A DNA stretch of 53,322 bases from an uncultured Eubacteriales bacterium (GTDB taxonomy: Bacteria > Bacillota > Clostridia > Monoglobales > Monoglobaceae): positions 1 through 53,322 of the forward strand of contig URAN01000017.1 in the NCBI GenBank assembly GCA_900545865.1, read 5' to 3'. Under the pieces are notes generated by a model. It saw only the letters and a program-made list of their open reading frames with translations. It did not search any database and was not told where the DNA came from. Each line of letters starts with the position of its first letter. Position 1 is the stretch's first letter. Made by a program: the position numbers and the translations under genes. Below, one piece after another: positions 7,669-15,149 of this stretch.

Positions 7669-7850
7669 TCTAAATTCATATAGCTGTGATGTTCATAAAA
7701 ATATTCCTCGGCATCATAATAATCCCAAAAATCATCGTAATAATCTTCGTAAAAGTCCTCGGGGTCATTATAATCGTCAACGTTAAAATAATCATCTTCA
7801 ACGAATTTTTGTCTGAGGACTTTTCGGATAAATATTCCGCGATTCGCCAA
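7665..7850 (-). CDS. Possible Asp/Tyr-rich small protein
   Basis: An open frame of 61 codons from a TTG, whose product has about ten basic or neutral residues and then an almost continuous Asp/Glu/Tyr tract (DDYFNVDDYNDPEDFYEDYY). Similar acidic Tyr-rich tails occur in small Clostridia proteins of unknown function. Against it: there is no clear ribosome binding site, a terminator stem (7861-7888) lies immediately upstream, and the 3' end overlaps the neighbouring operon's terminator. The opposite strand also shows an open, Ile-rich frame that I take as its shadow. Weak call. Confidence 0.25.
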   Translation of the reverse strand: MANRGIFIRKVLRQKFVEDDYFNVDDYNDPEDFYEDYYDDFWDYYDAEEYFYEHHSYMNLE

Positions 7851-7860
7851 TCAGGCAAAC

Positions 7861-7888
7861 ACGCCGCCCAATATGGGTGGCGTTTTTA
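7861..7888. terminator. Bidirectional terminator-like hairpin
   Basis: ACGCCGCCCA (7861-7870) pairs along its length (one G-T pair) with TGGGTGGCGT (7874-7882+1), followed by TTTTT on the plus strand. It stands just past the stop of the minus-strand oxidoreductase gene. Confidence 0.6.
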
Positions 7889-7892
7889 AAAA

Positions 7893-8861
7893 TTATAAAA
7901 CCGTTGCCGAGTTTAATATTCTCTCGATAAGCTTTATGCTGTTGTGCGAGCTGTCGGGTGTGACTAATTTCGGGCTTTCGGAATTTTCAATGCACGAAAT
8001 AAAATATCTTATCTCTGCCTCATAGGCGTTGTCCGACGAAATATTTATCCCCGTATCCTTTCCGCTCTCGGGTTTGTCAATTTTAATTTCCGCTCCGCAA
8101 TTATAGAGCTTTTCGTTCTTATATTCAACTATTCCGTCTTGGAATATTGCCGTATAACTCGCCACAAACGGCAATTTATAATTATACCACCCTGCTTCGG
8201 CAGACACAACGCAATCATCATATACAAGCTCGGAAACAATAAAATCATTGTTATTATTTAATTTGCGATATACCGCTCCGACCTCTTTCGGCATTCCCAA
8301 AACATATTGAACAAAGTCAATATCATGTATCGACAAGTCAATCGGCGTTCCTCCGCTTTTTTCGGTGTCAAGCATCCAGTTTTCCCAGCTCCAGTACGGA
8401 ATTTCGGATATACGTTTTAGGTCAAGGCGCAGCAACCGACCGAGTTTGTTTGACTCAATAACATTTTTCAAATATACATACGGTTTCATAAACCTGACAA
8501 CGTGAGCTGTCATAAAAATCTTACCCGATTTTTCCGCCGCCTTTATAATCTCGGCGGTATCGTCCGAGTTAAGGCTCATCGGCTTTTCGCATAAGACATT
8601 AAGCCCTCGTCCAAGGCACTTTATGCTCATCTCACGGTGCATATAACTCGGTGTGCATATATCGACCATATCAAGGTCTTCTTTTTCCAATAATTCGTCT
8701 ATACTTTTATATAGTTTTGTACTTGTGCCGCTTATTTTTTCGCTTGCCATAGCCTCTCTGACATCAGCAACCGCAACAACCTCTGCGTTCTCAATATTTT
8801 TATAGCACTCAAAATGATTGCCGCCCATTCCGCCTATTCCTATAAGACCTACTTTTATCAT
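7893..8861 (-). CDS. Gfo/Idh/MocA family NAD(P)-dependent oxidoreductase
   Basis: A 322-residue sugar or inositol-type dehydrogenase. An N-terminal Rossmann fold carries GLIGIGGMGGNH at residues 5-16, and the family signature EKP is at 92-94 with the catalytic Lys. The C-terminal half is the alpha/beta substrate domain, with a DLSIHDIDFV segment (DxxxHDxD), whose His is the usual proton relay. The start codon overlaps the stop of the upstream isomerase/epimerase gene by four bases, so the two are translationally coupled. Substrate cannot be told from sequence; the pairing suggests oxidation of a sugar, inositol or sugar acid followed or preceded by epimerisation. The AraC regulator upstream is the likely controller. 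Confidence 0.9.
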   Translation of the reverse strand: MIKVGLIGIGGMGGNHFECYKNIENAEVVAVADVREAMASEKISGTSTKLYKSIDELLEKEDLDMVDICTPSYMHREMSIKCLGRGLNVLCEKPMSLNSDDTAEIIKAAEKSGKIFMTAHVVRFMKPYVYLKNVIESNKLGRLLRLDLKRISEIPYWSWENWMLDTEKSGGTPIDLSIHDIDFVQYVLGMPKEVGAVYRKLNNNNDFIVSELVYDDCVVSAEAGWYNYKLPFVASYTAIFQDGIVEYKNEKLYNCGAEIKIDKPESGKDTGINISSDNAYEAEIRYFISCIENSESPKLVTPDSSHNSIKLIERILNSATVL

Positions 8862-9679
8862 TTCTGAATTAAACCTCCTAAATAAACTTTTGCATTTTTT
8901 ATATCTTTTATTTGTTCTTCTCCCGAAATTTCGCGCTCAATTATCAACGTTCCGTCATATCCCATATCTTTCAGCCTTTCGATAAACAACGGAAAATTCA
9001 CAACGCCCTCACCGAGGGGCTTTTCAACGCCGAGATGCCGCCCGTCCGTCGGATAGCATCCGTCCTTTGCATGAACGTCGCGAACATATTCGCCAAATAC
9101 ATCAAGCGCATCAATCGGGTTTGCCTTTCCGTACATAACAAGGTTCGCAGGGTCGAGATTTATTCCGACATTGCCCGTTCCCATATCCTCTATCGTTCTT
9201 CTGAGCGTAACAGGGGTTTCCTGTCCCGTTTCAAAAAGAAAGTATTGTCCGTTGTCTTTTGCATGATTTGCAACCGTTTTGAGTGCCGATACAACGGCTC
9301 TGTACCTTTCGCTCTCGGGATTCTCGGGCAAGAACCCGACATGGGTTGCAATATTTTTAACACCGAGTTTTTTTGCAAAATCCGAGCCGTGCATAATCTC
9401 TTTCATTCTTATAAATCTATACCCCTCGGGTACAATCCCGAGAGTCAAAGGTCCCTCATAAAAGTCCCAGACCGCCGGGCCGCTCCAGCCGCACCAGAAT
9501 GTCGATATTTTAACGCCGTAACGCTCACAACATTCCAAAACCTTATCCGCAATCTCGTCCGTCATAAGACTTTGTTCCCAACAGCATAGCTGGCACACGT
9601 CAAATCCGTACTCTTTAACTTGCATAAATTTGCTTTTTATGTCCGCATCTGTCAAATTCACCAATACGCCGATTTTCAT
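8858..9679 (-). CDS. Sugar phosphate isomerase/epimerase (AP endonuclease 2 TIM barrel)
   Basis: A 273-residue protein of the xylose-isomerase-like TIM-barrel superfamily that includes IolE, IolI and hexulose epimerases. The expected metal ligands are visible in order: Glu in FETGQETP, Asp in NLDPANLVMYG, His in VRDVHAKDG and a final Glu in LIIEREISG. The residue pairs CCWEQS and FWCGWSGP line the N-terminal barrel. It overlaps the Gfo/Idh gene by four bases and is divergently arranged with an AraC regulator across a 134-base intergenic region, a typical layout for a small inducible sugar unit. The exact reaction is unknown. Confidence 0.87.
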   Translation of the reverse strand: MKIGVLVNLTDADIKSKFMQVKEYGFDVCQLCCWEQSLMTDEIADKVLECCERYGVKISTFWCGWSGPAVWDFYEGPLTLGIVPEGYRFIRMKEIMHGSDFAKKLGVKNIATHVGFLPENPESERYRAVVSALKTVANHAKDNGQYFLFETGQETPVTLRRTIEDMGTGNVGINLDPANLVMYGKANPIDALDVFGEYVRDVHAKDGCYPTDGRHLGVEKPLGEGVVNFPLFIERLKDMGYDGTLIIEREISGEEQIKDIKNAKVYLGGLIQK

Positions 9680-9705
9680 TCATATCATCTCTCAATCTGT
9701 TGTTA

Positions 9706-9734
9706 TTGACATTTTATGTGTTATATTATATAAT
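9706..9734 (+). promoter_or_regulatory. Perfect-consensus promoter for the AraC regulator
   Basis: TTGACA (9706-9711), 17 bases, TATAAT (9729-9734): a full match to the sigmaA consensus, 80 bases upstream of the regulator ATG. The divergent promoter of the isomerase gene must share this short region, but I see no clear hexamers for it. Confidence 0.8.
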
Positions 9735-9813
9735 ATAATTATCGTGCCGACAATGAATAATATTGATTAAAATTTGCACAATATTGATATTTATATAAGA
9801 GAGGACAAAACCG

Positions 9814-10638
9814 ATGAACGATATTTCCCTTTATGAAAAAATTCCCGAAATAGAAAACAGCTATCCCATAAAAATACGAATGTACGAGGCAGATACTCTG
9901 TTGCCGCACTGGCACGAACACCTCGAAATGCTCTATATACTGGACGGCGGCGCAAACATCAGGTGTAACTCCGAAAGCTTTGAGGTGCAAAGCGGCGAAA
10001 CGGCGGTTATAAACCGAAACGAGCTTCACTCTTTTACCTCTCAGTCACCGATGAAATACCTATGTATAATCATAAATCCGTCCTTTTTTTCGTATGTAAA
10101 ATTTGACACTCTCATATTAAAATCCGTCATTCCGCGCGATGAATGTGTACATTCGTATTTTTCCGAAATATATCGCGCGTATTCCGAACACGGACGCGGT
10201 GATGATATATCAATTTTGGGCTATACCTATCGTCTTATGTCGCATCTGGTAAAAAATTATACTCTTGCCGAGCTGACCGAACCCGAATACAAATCGCGTA
10301 TGATAAGATTGAATAAGATAAACTCCGTTACCGATTATATACACGAACACTATAACGAGCCGCTCTCAACGGCGGCTCTTGCCGAGCATTTTTATATGAG
10401 CAAAAGTCATCTTTGCCGAATTTTTAAGGACGCAACGGGAAAAACACCCGTTCGGTATTTAAATGAGTTCAGAATAAAAAAAGCGTGTGTTCTGCTCAGC
10501 GGCACAAACGAACGTATATCGGATATTGCCGCAAAAACGGGATTTGAAAGCCTGTACTATTTTGACCGAATCTTTAAAAAACAAATCGGTGTTTCACCTC
10601 TGAATTTCAAAAATCCCAATAAGCCGCAATTCTCATGA
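9814..10638 (+). CDS. AraC family transcriptional regulator with cupin sensor
   Basis: A 274-residue regulator. The N-terminal part is a cupin-like sugar-sensing domain with HWHEHLEMLYILDGGA and VQSGETAVINRNELHSF. The C-terminal 100 residues hold two helix-turn-helix motifs: PLSTAALAEHFYMSKSHLCR, and RISDIAAKTGFESLYYFDRI with FKKQIGVSPLNF, the AraC signature. AGAGGAC precedes the ATG. It is divergent from the isomerase/oxidoreductase pair and is probably its activator. A strong bidirectional terminator (10737-10798) follows it. The inducer is not deducible. Confidence 0.93.
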   Translation: MNDISLYEKIPEIENSYPIKIRMYEADTLLPHWHEHLEMLYILDGGANIRCNSESFEVQSGETAVINRNELHSFTSQSPMKYLCIIINPSFFSYVKFDTLILKSVIPRDECVHSYFSEIYRAYSEHGRGDDISILGYTYRLMSHLVKNYTLAELTEPEYKSRMIRLNKINSVTDYIHEHYNEPLSTAALAEHFYMSKSHLCRIFKDATGKTPVRYLNEFRIKKACVLLSGTNERISDIAAKTGFESLYYFDRIFKKQIGVSPLNFKNPNKPQFS

Positions 10639-10674
10639 CAAAGGCGAACCCGACAAAAGCATTTCGGCAATGTC

Positions 10675-10712
10675 CAACCGCCGCGGAACAGGCTTTTTAA
10701 CCGCGGCGCAAA
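10675..10712. repeat. GC-rich inverted repeat
   Basis: CCGCCGCGG and CCGCGGCG surround a loop of about 14 bases between the AraC gene and its terminator. There is no T-run, so it is probably a structured spacer or REP-like element. Confidence 0.4.
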
Positions 10713-10736
10713 ACAAAATACATATACACAAAAAAC

Positions 10737-10798
10737 ATCGGCAAAATTATTTCGGATATACACAAATCCGCTTTAGATTTTGCCGATATTTTTTATTG
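10737..10798. terminator. Bidirectional terminator between convergent genes
   Basis: ATCGGCAAAAT (10737-10747) pairs with ATTTTGCCGAT (10777-10787), with T-rich tracts on both sides. It serves the plus-strand AraC gene and the minus-strand dehydrogenase gene that ends at 10805. Confidence 0.85.
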
Positions 10799-10804
10799 TT
10801 TATT

Positions 10805-11578
10805 TTATAATTCTCTGTCAATATTCGGCGTGAGCTGTGCAAGCATACCGCCGTCAACCGCAAGTTCGGCACCGGTAATGTTTTTTGCCGCGTCACTCGC
10901 AAAATAATACGCCGCATTCGCTATATCTTCAAAATCGGCGATATCCTCTATCGGCGTATAGTTCGCCAAGCAATTCCTTGCGTTATTTTGATTGGTTTTC
11001 CACCTTTCCGTCTTTATCATCCCGGGAAGGACGCAATTCGACCGTATACCGAACTTTCCCCAATCAACGGCAAACGACTTTGACATTGCAAGCATCGCGC
11101 TCTTTGATGAACAATACGCACACCTGTTCTCGGTCACGCGTATTGCCGAATTCGAACCTATGAACACGATTGCACCTCCGCCCTTTTCTTTCATCTGAAA
11201 AGCCGCCGCTCTCGACATCATAAAGTTCCACCCGATATTCATATTAAACACATCCATAAAATCTTTTATGTCAACATCAAGGCTGTTTTGACCTATCCCG
11301 AGATTTGCCGCGTTCAGCACAAGCGCGTCCAAAAGACAGCCCATACTCTTTATATCGTCAAATATCATTTCAGTCTCATCCGTGTTCAGCGTATCGGTTC
11401 TGTATCCGCACCCCTTTGAAAAGACCCCGTATTTTTTATTTATCTCACAAGCCGCTGCTTGTGCGCTTTCGGCACTTCGGCTTCCTATAAACACATTATA
11501 ATTTTCTTTGGCAAACCTCTCGGCAATAGCCAATCCCGTACCCGATGTGCCTCCCGTAACAAAAACAGATTTATTCAT
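10805..11578 (-). CDS. Short-chain dehydrogenase/reductase
   Basis: A 257-residue classical SDR. The cofactor motif TGGTSGTGLAIAERF is at the N-terminus, NAA appears in the ALVLNAANLG stretch, the catalytic Tyr-Lys pair is in YCSSK, and the Ser lies in FIGSNSA. The C-terminus has the usual GAELAVDGGM. The ATG at 11578 follows AAGGGGGATTTGGG; a longer open frame upstream overlaps the dehydratase gene and is not needed. It is 13 bases after the dehydratase gene and probably co-transcribed, which suggests it reduces or oxidises the sugar acid made or used by that enzyme. The specific substrate is unknown. Confidence 0.9.
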   Translation of the reverse strand: MNKSVFVTGGTSGTGLAIAERFAKENYNVFIGSRSAESAQAAACEINKKYGVFSKGCGYRTDTLNTDETEMIFDDIKSMGCLLDALVLNAANLGIGQNSLDVDIKDFMDVFNMNIGWNFMMSRAAAFQMKEKGGGAIVFIGSNSAIRVTENRCAYCSSKSAMLAMSKSFAVDWGKFGIRSNCVLPGMIKTERWKTNQNNARNCLANYTPIEDIADFEDIANAAYYFASDAAKNITGAELAVDGGMLAQLTPNIDREL

Positions 11579-11591
11579 CCCAAATCCCCCT

Positions 11592-12743
11592 TTACCAATC
11601 GGCATTGCTGCCGTCCTCAAAATATTGTCTCGGCGTCGTCCACTTGCCGTCATAAATTTTATCTTTAAGCGCGTCATCGTCAAGCTCAACGCCAAGCCCC
11701 GGTTTGTCGCTAACCTCTATATATCCGTCTTTTATAACAAACGGCTCTTTTATGTATCCCACGCCGAGGTCGGATTTATCGGGGTTGCCCGGGTGTTCCT
11801 GAATCAAGAAATTCGGCGTGCAAGCGTCAAGCTGAATGCACGCGGCAAGAGAAATCGGACCGAGAGGATTGTGCGGCGCGATTGTGCCGTAATACATCTC
11901 TGACATTACAGCAATCTTTCTGCCCTCGAATATTCCGCCGCAATGACAGATATCGGGCTGTACAACACTAACGGCCTGTTTCTCTATAAGCTCTCGGTAC
12001 TGCCACTTTCCGAAAAGTCTCTCCCCTGCCGCAATCGGAATCGATGTCGAACGTGCAATATTCACCATACAATCCACGTTTTCGGGCAGGCACGGCTCTT
12101 CTATAAAAAACGGCGTGTACGGTTTCAGCTCTTCGCAAAGCCGCTGTGCCGTTGCAGGGCTGACCCGTCCGTGAAAGTCAATCGCAAGGTCGATTCCCGA
12201 GCCTATCTTTTCGCGCACCGCCGCAAAACGCTCGACGTGTTTCTTTGTATTCTCGGGGCTTTCAATCGGTTTAATCGGCGGTATAATCGAATATTTAAGC
12301 GCCGTATATCCCTCATCGAGCCTTGATTGTGCCATATCAAGCATCTTTTTAATGGGAAAATCCCCTGCCGTGCCCGCAAGCTTTATATGCGTATACATAC
12401 GGATTTTATCGCGGCACTTGCCGCCGATAAGCTCATACACGGGGCAGTTATAATACTTTCCCTTTATATCCCACATCGCCTGTTCGATACCGCTTATCGC
12501 CGACATCATCAAAGGGCCGCCGCGATAAAATCCGCCCCTGTATAAGGCTTGGATGTGATGTTCGATTTGCATCGGGTCTTTGCCGATAAGATATTCTTCA
12601 AATTCCCCAATAACCGCCTCAACGGCATTGCAATGTCCTTCAAGCACAGGTTCACCCAAGCCCGTTATATCCGCGTCCGTGTGCATCTTTAAAAACATCC
12701 AGCGCGGTTTTACCTTTATAACCTCTAACCCGACAATCTTCAT
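11592..12743 (-). CDS. D-galactonate dehydratase-like enolase superfamily enzyme
   Basis: A 383-residue mandelate-racemase/enolase family acid-sugar dehydratase that closely follows E. coli DgoD across its length: PPRWMFLK-type N-terminus (here KPRWMFLK), RGGFYRGGP, SAISGIEQAMWDIKGK, DFHGRVSP, FFIEEPCLPE, AAGERLFG and APHNPLGPISLAACIQLD. The metal-binding Asp and two Glu and the catalytic His residues of DFHG and APH are all present. The reaction would be D-galactonate to 2-keto-3-deoxy-galactonate, though family members also use other hexonates. The ATG at 12743 is chosen by homology to the family start. The SDR follows in the same operon; a kinase and aldolase for the product are not in this window. 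Confidence 0.88.
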   Translation of the reverse strand: MKIVGLEVIKVKPRWMFLKMHTDADITGLGEPVLEGHCNAVEAVIGEFEEYLIGKDPMQIEHHIQALYRGGFYRGGPLMMSAISGIEQAMWDIKGKYYNCPVYELIGGKCRDKIRMYTHIKLAGTAGDFPIKKMLDMAQSRLDEGYTALKYSIIPPIKPIESPENTKKHVERFAAVREKIGSGIDLAIDFHGRVSPATAQRLCEELKPYTPFFIEEPCLPENVDCMVNIARSTSIPIAAGERLFGKWQYRELIEKQAVSVVQPDICHCGGIFEGRKIAVMSEMYYGTIAPHNPLGPISLAACIQLDACTPNFLIQEHPGNPDKSDLGVGYIKEPFVIKDGYIEVSDKPGLGVELDDDALKDKIYDGKWTTPRQYFEDGSNADW

Positions 12744-12926
12744 CTTAACCACGTCCTTTAATATATAATTTTCGGTCGAATGTAAAAAATCTCGAAACAC
12801 CGATTTTTCAATCAGCCGTATAAGTTTAATTACACAGCGACGTTTTATTCACATCTTGATTCTATCACATTCGCCACATTTCGGAAAGTCTCAAAATCCG
12901 TGCGGTTTTTTACATAATTTTTTGCC

Positions 12927-12955
12927 TTGATTTTCGCATATTTTTGTGTTATAAT
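12927..12955 (+). promoter_or_regulatory. Promoter of the PBP-LuxR regulator
   Basis: TTGATT (12927-12932), 17 bases, TATAAT (12950-12955). An inverted pair TTGATT/AATCAA (12927-12932, 12953-12958) frames the promoter and could be an operator half-site pair. Confidence 0.7.
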
Positions 12956-12992
12956 CAACGTGTATTTTTGTGCGCGAAAGGGGGAATCGGAT

Positions 12993-14081
12993 ATGACTTT
13001 TTATGTAATAAGCGAACCGGGGTTCAGCACGGGCATATGGCATTATAACATTATGGACGGCTTGATTGAGCTTCAGCGCAAGAAACGTCTTTACTTTGAA
13101 TTTTTAACAGACACCGCGGCATTGAACCGCGCGGCGATAACCGAATCCGATACCGCTTTTGTCATCGGCACGGATAACGAATGGCTCGGTGCGGTTCTGC
13201 CGCGGCTCGGTCGGCTTTTCGGCAACAAAGTTATCGTACTCGGCAACCACAACCCCATATTATTCGGAATAAAATACTCCACGGTTATGACCGATGTTCG
13301 CGAGAGCGTAACCGCACTGTATTCTTATCTTAAATCCCACAAAAAAGACAATATCGCCCTGTACGGAATAAACCCGTGTTCGGCGTCGGACAAGCTCAGA
13401 CGCGAATGCTTTATTGACTGCGGCGGAAAAACGTCCAATTTGTTTTATATGCGCAATTCTTTTGCCGAATGCTTTGAAACATTTTTAAGAGAATCCGAAA
13501 GATACGACGCGATAATCTGTGTGAATGACTATGCGGCAATATCGCTGATTCGGCATCTCGGCGAATCAAACGCCAAAAATAAATTTTTCATTGCCGCCTG
13601 CGGCTCGTCGCGCCTGTCACAGCACTTTTCGCCGAGCCTGACCCACACCGAATCGGACTATAAAAAATTCGCCGCGGCGGCATATGACATACACCGAATT
13701 TTACATAAAAGCGATGATTCAAACTCGGTCGATATTCGTCTGTCATGCGTTTTAAACATCGGCGAAACAACTCGTTTTCTGCCGCCGCAAACCGAAATTT
13801 ATGACTGTCCGACCGCCGACAAACAACGGGATTTGTATTATTCCGATGTTGAGGTAAGAGAAATGATGAGTACCGAAAAGCTTTTGGCTTTGTGCGATGA
13901 CGCCGACCGCCGCATCATCGAATTGATTCTCGGCGGCAAGTCGGCGGCGCGGATTGCCGAAATTCTTTATCTTTCGCAAAGCGCGGTCAAGTATAAAATA
14001 AAGAAAATGTATAAGATTTGTGATGTTGAATCAAAAGACGATTTTGTTTCAATTTTGAATAAGTATATAAAAAAGCCGTAA
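12993..14081 (+). CDS. Regulator with sugar-binding-like N-terminus and C-terminal LuxR HTH
   Basis: A 362-residue protein. The first 280 residues look like the periplasmic-binding-protein sensor fold used by LacI-type regulators (FEFLTDTAALNRAAITESDT, an AFVIGTDNEWL strand, NIALYGINPCSASDKLRREC, YDAIICVNDYAA). The last 60 residues are a LuxR-type helix-turn-helix with LILGGKSAARIAEILYLSQS and AVKYKIKKMYKI. LacI proteins have the HTH at the N-terminus, so this is the reverse layout. No signal peptide is seen, so it is cytoplasmic. AGGGGGA precedes the ATG. It is divergent from the dehydratase/SDR operon and probably senses a sugar acid for it. A bidirectional terminator follows. Confidence 0.82.
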   Translation: MTFYVISEPGFSTGIWHYNIMDGLIELQRKKRLYFEFLTDTAALNRAAITESDTAFVIGTDNEWLGAVLPRLGRLFGNKVIVLGNHNPILFGIKYSTVMTDVRESVTALYSYLKSHKKDNIALYGINPCSASDKLRRECFIDCGGKTSNLFYMRNSFAECFETFLRESERYDAIICVNDYAAISLIRHLGESNAKNKFFIAACGSSRLSQHFSPSLTHTESDYKKFAAAAYDIHRILHKSDDSNSVDIRLSCVLNIGETTRFLPPQTEIYDCPTADKQRDLYYSDVEVREMMSTEKLLALCDDADRRIIELILGGKSAARIAEILYLSQSAVKYKIKKMYKICDVESKDDFVSILNKYIKKP

Positions 14082-14086
14082 TAACC

Positions 14087-14130
14087 AAAACCCATACCGA
14101 AACGAACGGATTCGTTTCGGTACGGGTTTT
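14087..14130. terminator. Bidirectional terminator
   Basis: AAAACCCATACCGAAACGAA and TTCGTTTCGGTACGGGTTTT form a near-perfect 20-bp stem with loop CGGA between the convergent regulator and lactate dehydrogenase genes; T or A runs lie on both flanks. Confidence 0.9.
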
Positions 14131-14138
14131 TACGCTAT

Positions 14139-15089
14139 TTAAAATCCTATTTCTGCGGCAAGTTTTTTCAGCGTCTCTGCGCTCTTTTTAAGCCCCGCCA
14201 TTTCTTCATCCGAAAAATCAATCGAGATAATTCTCTCCGCTCCGCCCGCGCCGACAACGGTCGGAACCGACAGGCATACATCCGACAATCCGTATTCGCC
14301 CTCTAACAGGCTCGAAACCGTGAGAATCGAATTATCATCGCCGATTATGCTCTCGACAATCTTTTTGACTGCAAGCGCAATTGCATAATATGTCGCACCC
14401 TTTTTGTCAATAATCTCATACGCGGCATTTTTTGTCATATTATAAAACTCGTCCTTGCGGATACTCAAAGAGTTACAGTCACCGCCGCCGCAGGAACAAT
14501 ATCTGTCAACGCTCATACCGGCAATGCTCGTTGCCGACCACGCCGCAACCTCCGAATCACCGTGTTCGCCCACAATATAGGTATGCACGTTTCTGGGGTC
14601 GATATTCGCGTGGCGGCTTATCAGATATTTAAGCCTTGACGTATCGAGAACCGTTCCCGAGCCGATAACATTGTGTTTCGAAAATCCCGAAATCCTATAC
14701 GTTATATATGTCAGTATATCAACAGGGTTTGTCACAACCATCAGTATCGTATCATCATGACAATATCTTAAAATATTATCGATTATGCTTTTGAAAATAT
14801 CCGCGTTTCGTTTTAACAAATCGGTTCGTTTTTCGCCCTCGTGCTGGCTCGCACCGGCGGTAATTATCACCATATCGCTTCCCTTTATGTCGCAATAATC
14901 ACCCGATGAAATCTTGACCGGGTTCACAAAGCTGACGCCGTGATTCATATCCATCGCGTCACCCTCGGCTTTATCTCGGTTGACATCAATCAAAACAATT
15001 TCAGATACCAAGCCGCTTATCATAAGCGTGTATGCGATTGTCGAACCGACGTTGCCTGCGCCCACAACAGTTATTTTGCCTTTGAACAT
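14139..15089 (-). CDS. ldh: L-lactate dehydrogenase
   Basis: A 316-residue NAD-dependent L-lactate dehydrogenase, the fermentative step from pyruvate to lactate. It has GAGNVGS at residues 10-16, a substrate loop SQHEGEKR where Gln82 marks lactate rather than malate specificity, Arg152 and the catalytic His176 in GEHGDSE. The ATG at 15089 lies six bases after GAGGTG; a GTG at 15098 falls inside that site and is rejected. The gene is 60 bases downstream of the large SLH protein gene in the same direction with no terminator between, so read-through is possible, although a fermentation enzyme need not share its control. Confidence 0.93.
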   Translation of the reverse strand: MFKGKITVVGAGNVGSTIAYTLMISGLVSEIVLIDVNRDKAEGDAMDMNHGVSFVNPVKISSGDYCDIKGSDMVIITAGASQHEGEKRTDLLKRNADIFKSIIDNILRYCHDDTILMVVTNPVDILTYITYRISGFSKHNVIGSGTVLDTSRLKYLISRHANIDPRNVHTYIVGEHGDSEVAAWSATSIAGMSVDRYCSCGGGDCNSLSIRKDEFYNMTKNAAYEIIDKKGATYYAIALAVKKIVESIIGDDNSILTVSSLLEGEYGLSDVCLSVPTVVGAGGAERIISIDFSDEEMAGLKKSAETLKKLAAEIGF

Positions 15090-15149
15090 AGTTTTCACCT
15101 CATATTAATTTTTAATCATATTTTGCCCCGAACACCGCCGAATATACAT

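Noticed and set aside
7686..7889. Ile-rich plus-strand frame resembling a small membrane protein
   Set aside because: It is the shadow of a repetitive Asp/Tyr-coding tract and runs through a terminator stem; no ribosome binding site.
15090..15098. GTG at 15098 as lactate dehydrogenase start
   Set aside because: It falls within the GAGGTG ribosome binding site of the ATG at 15089.
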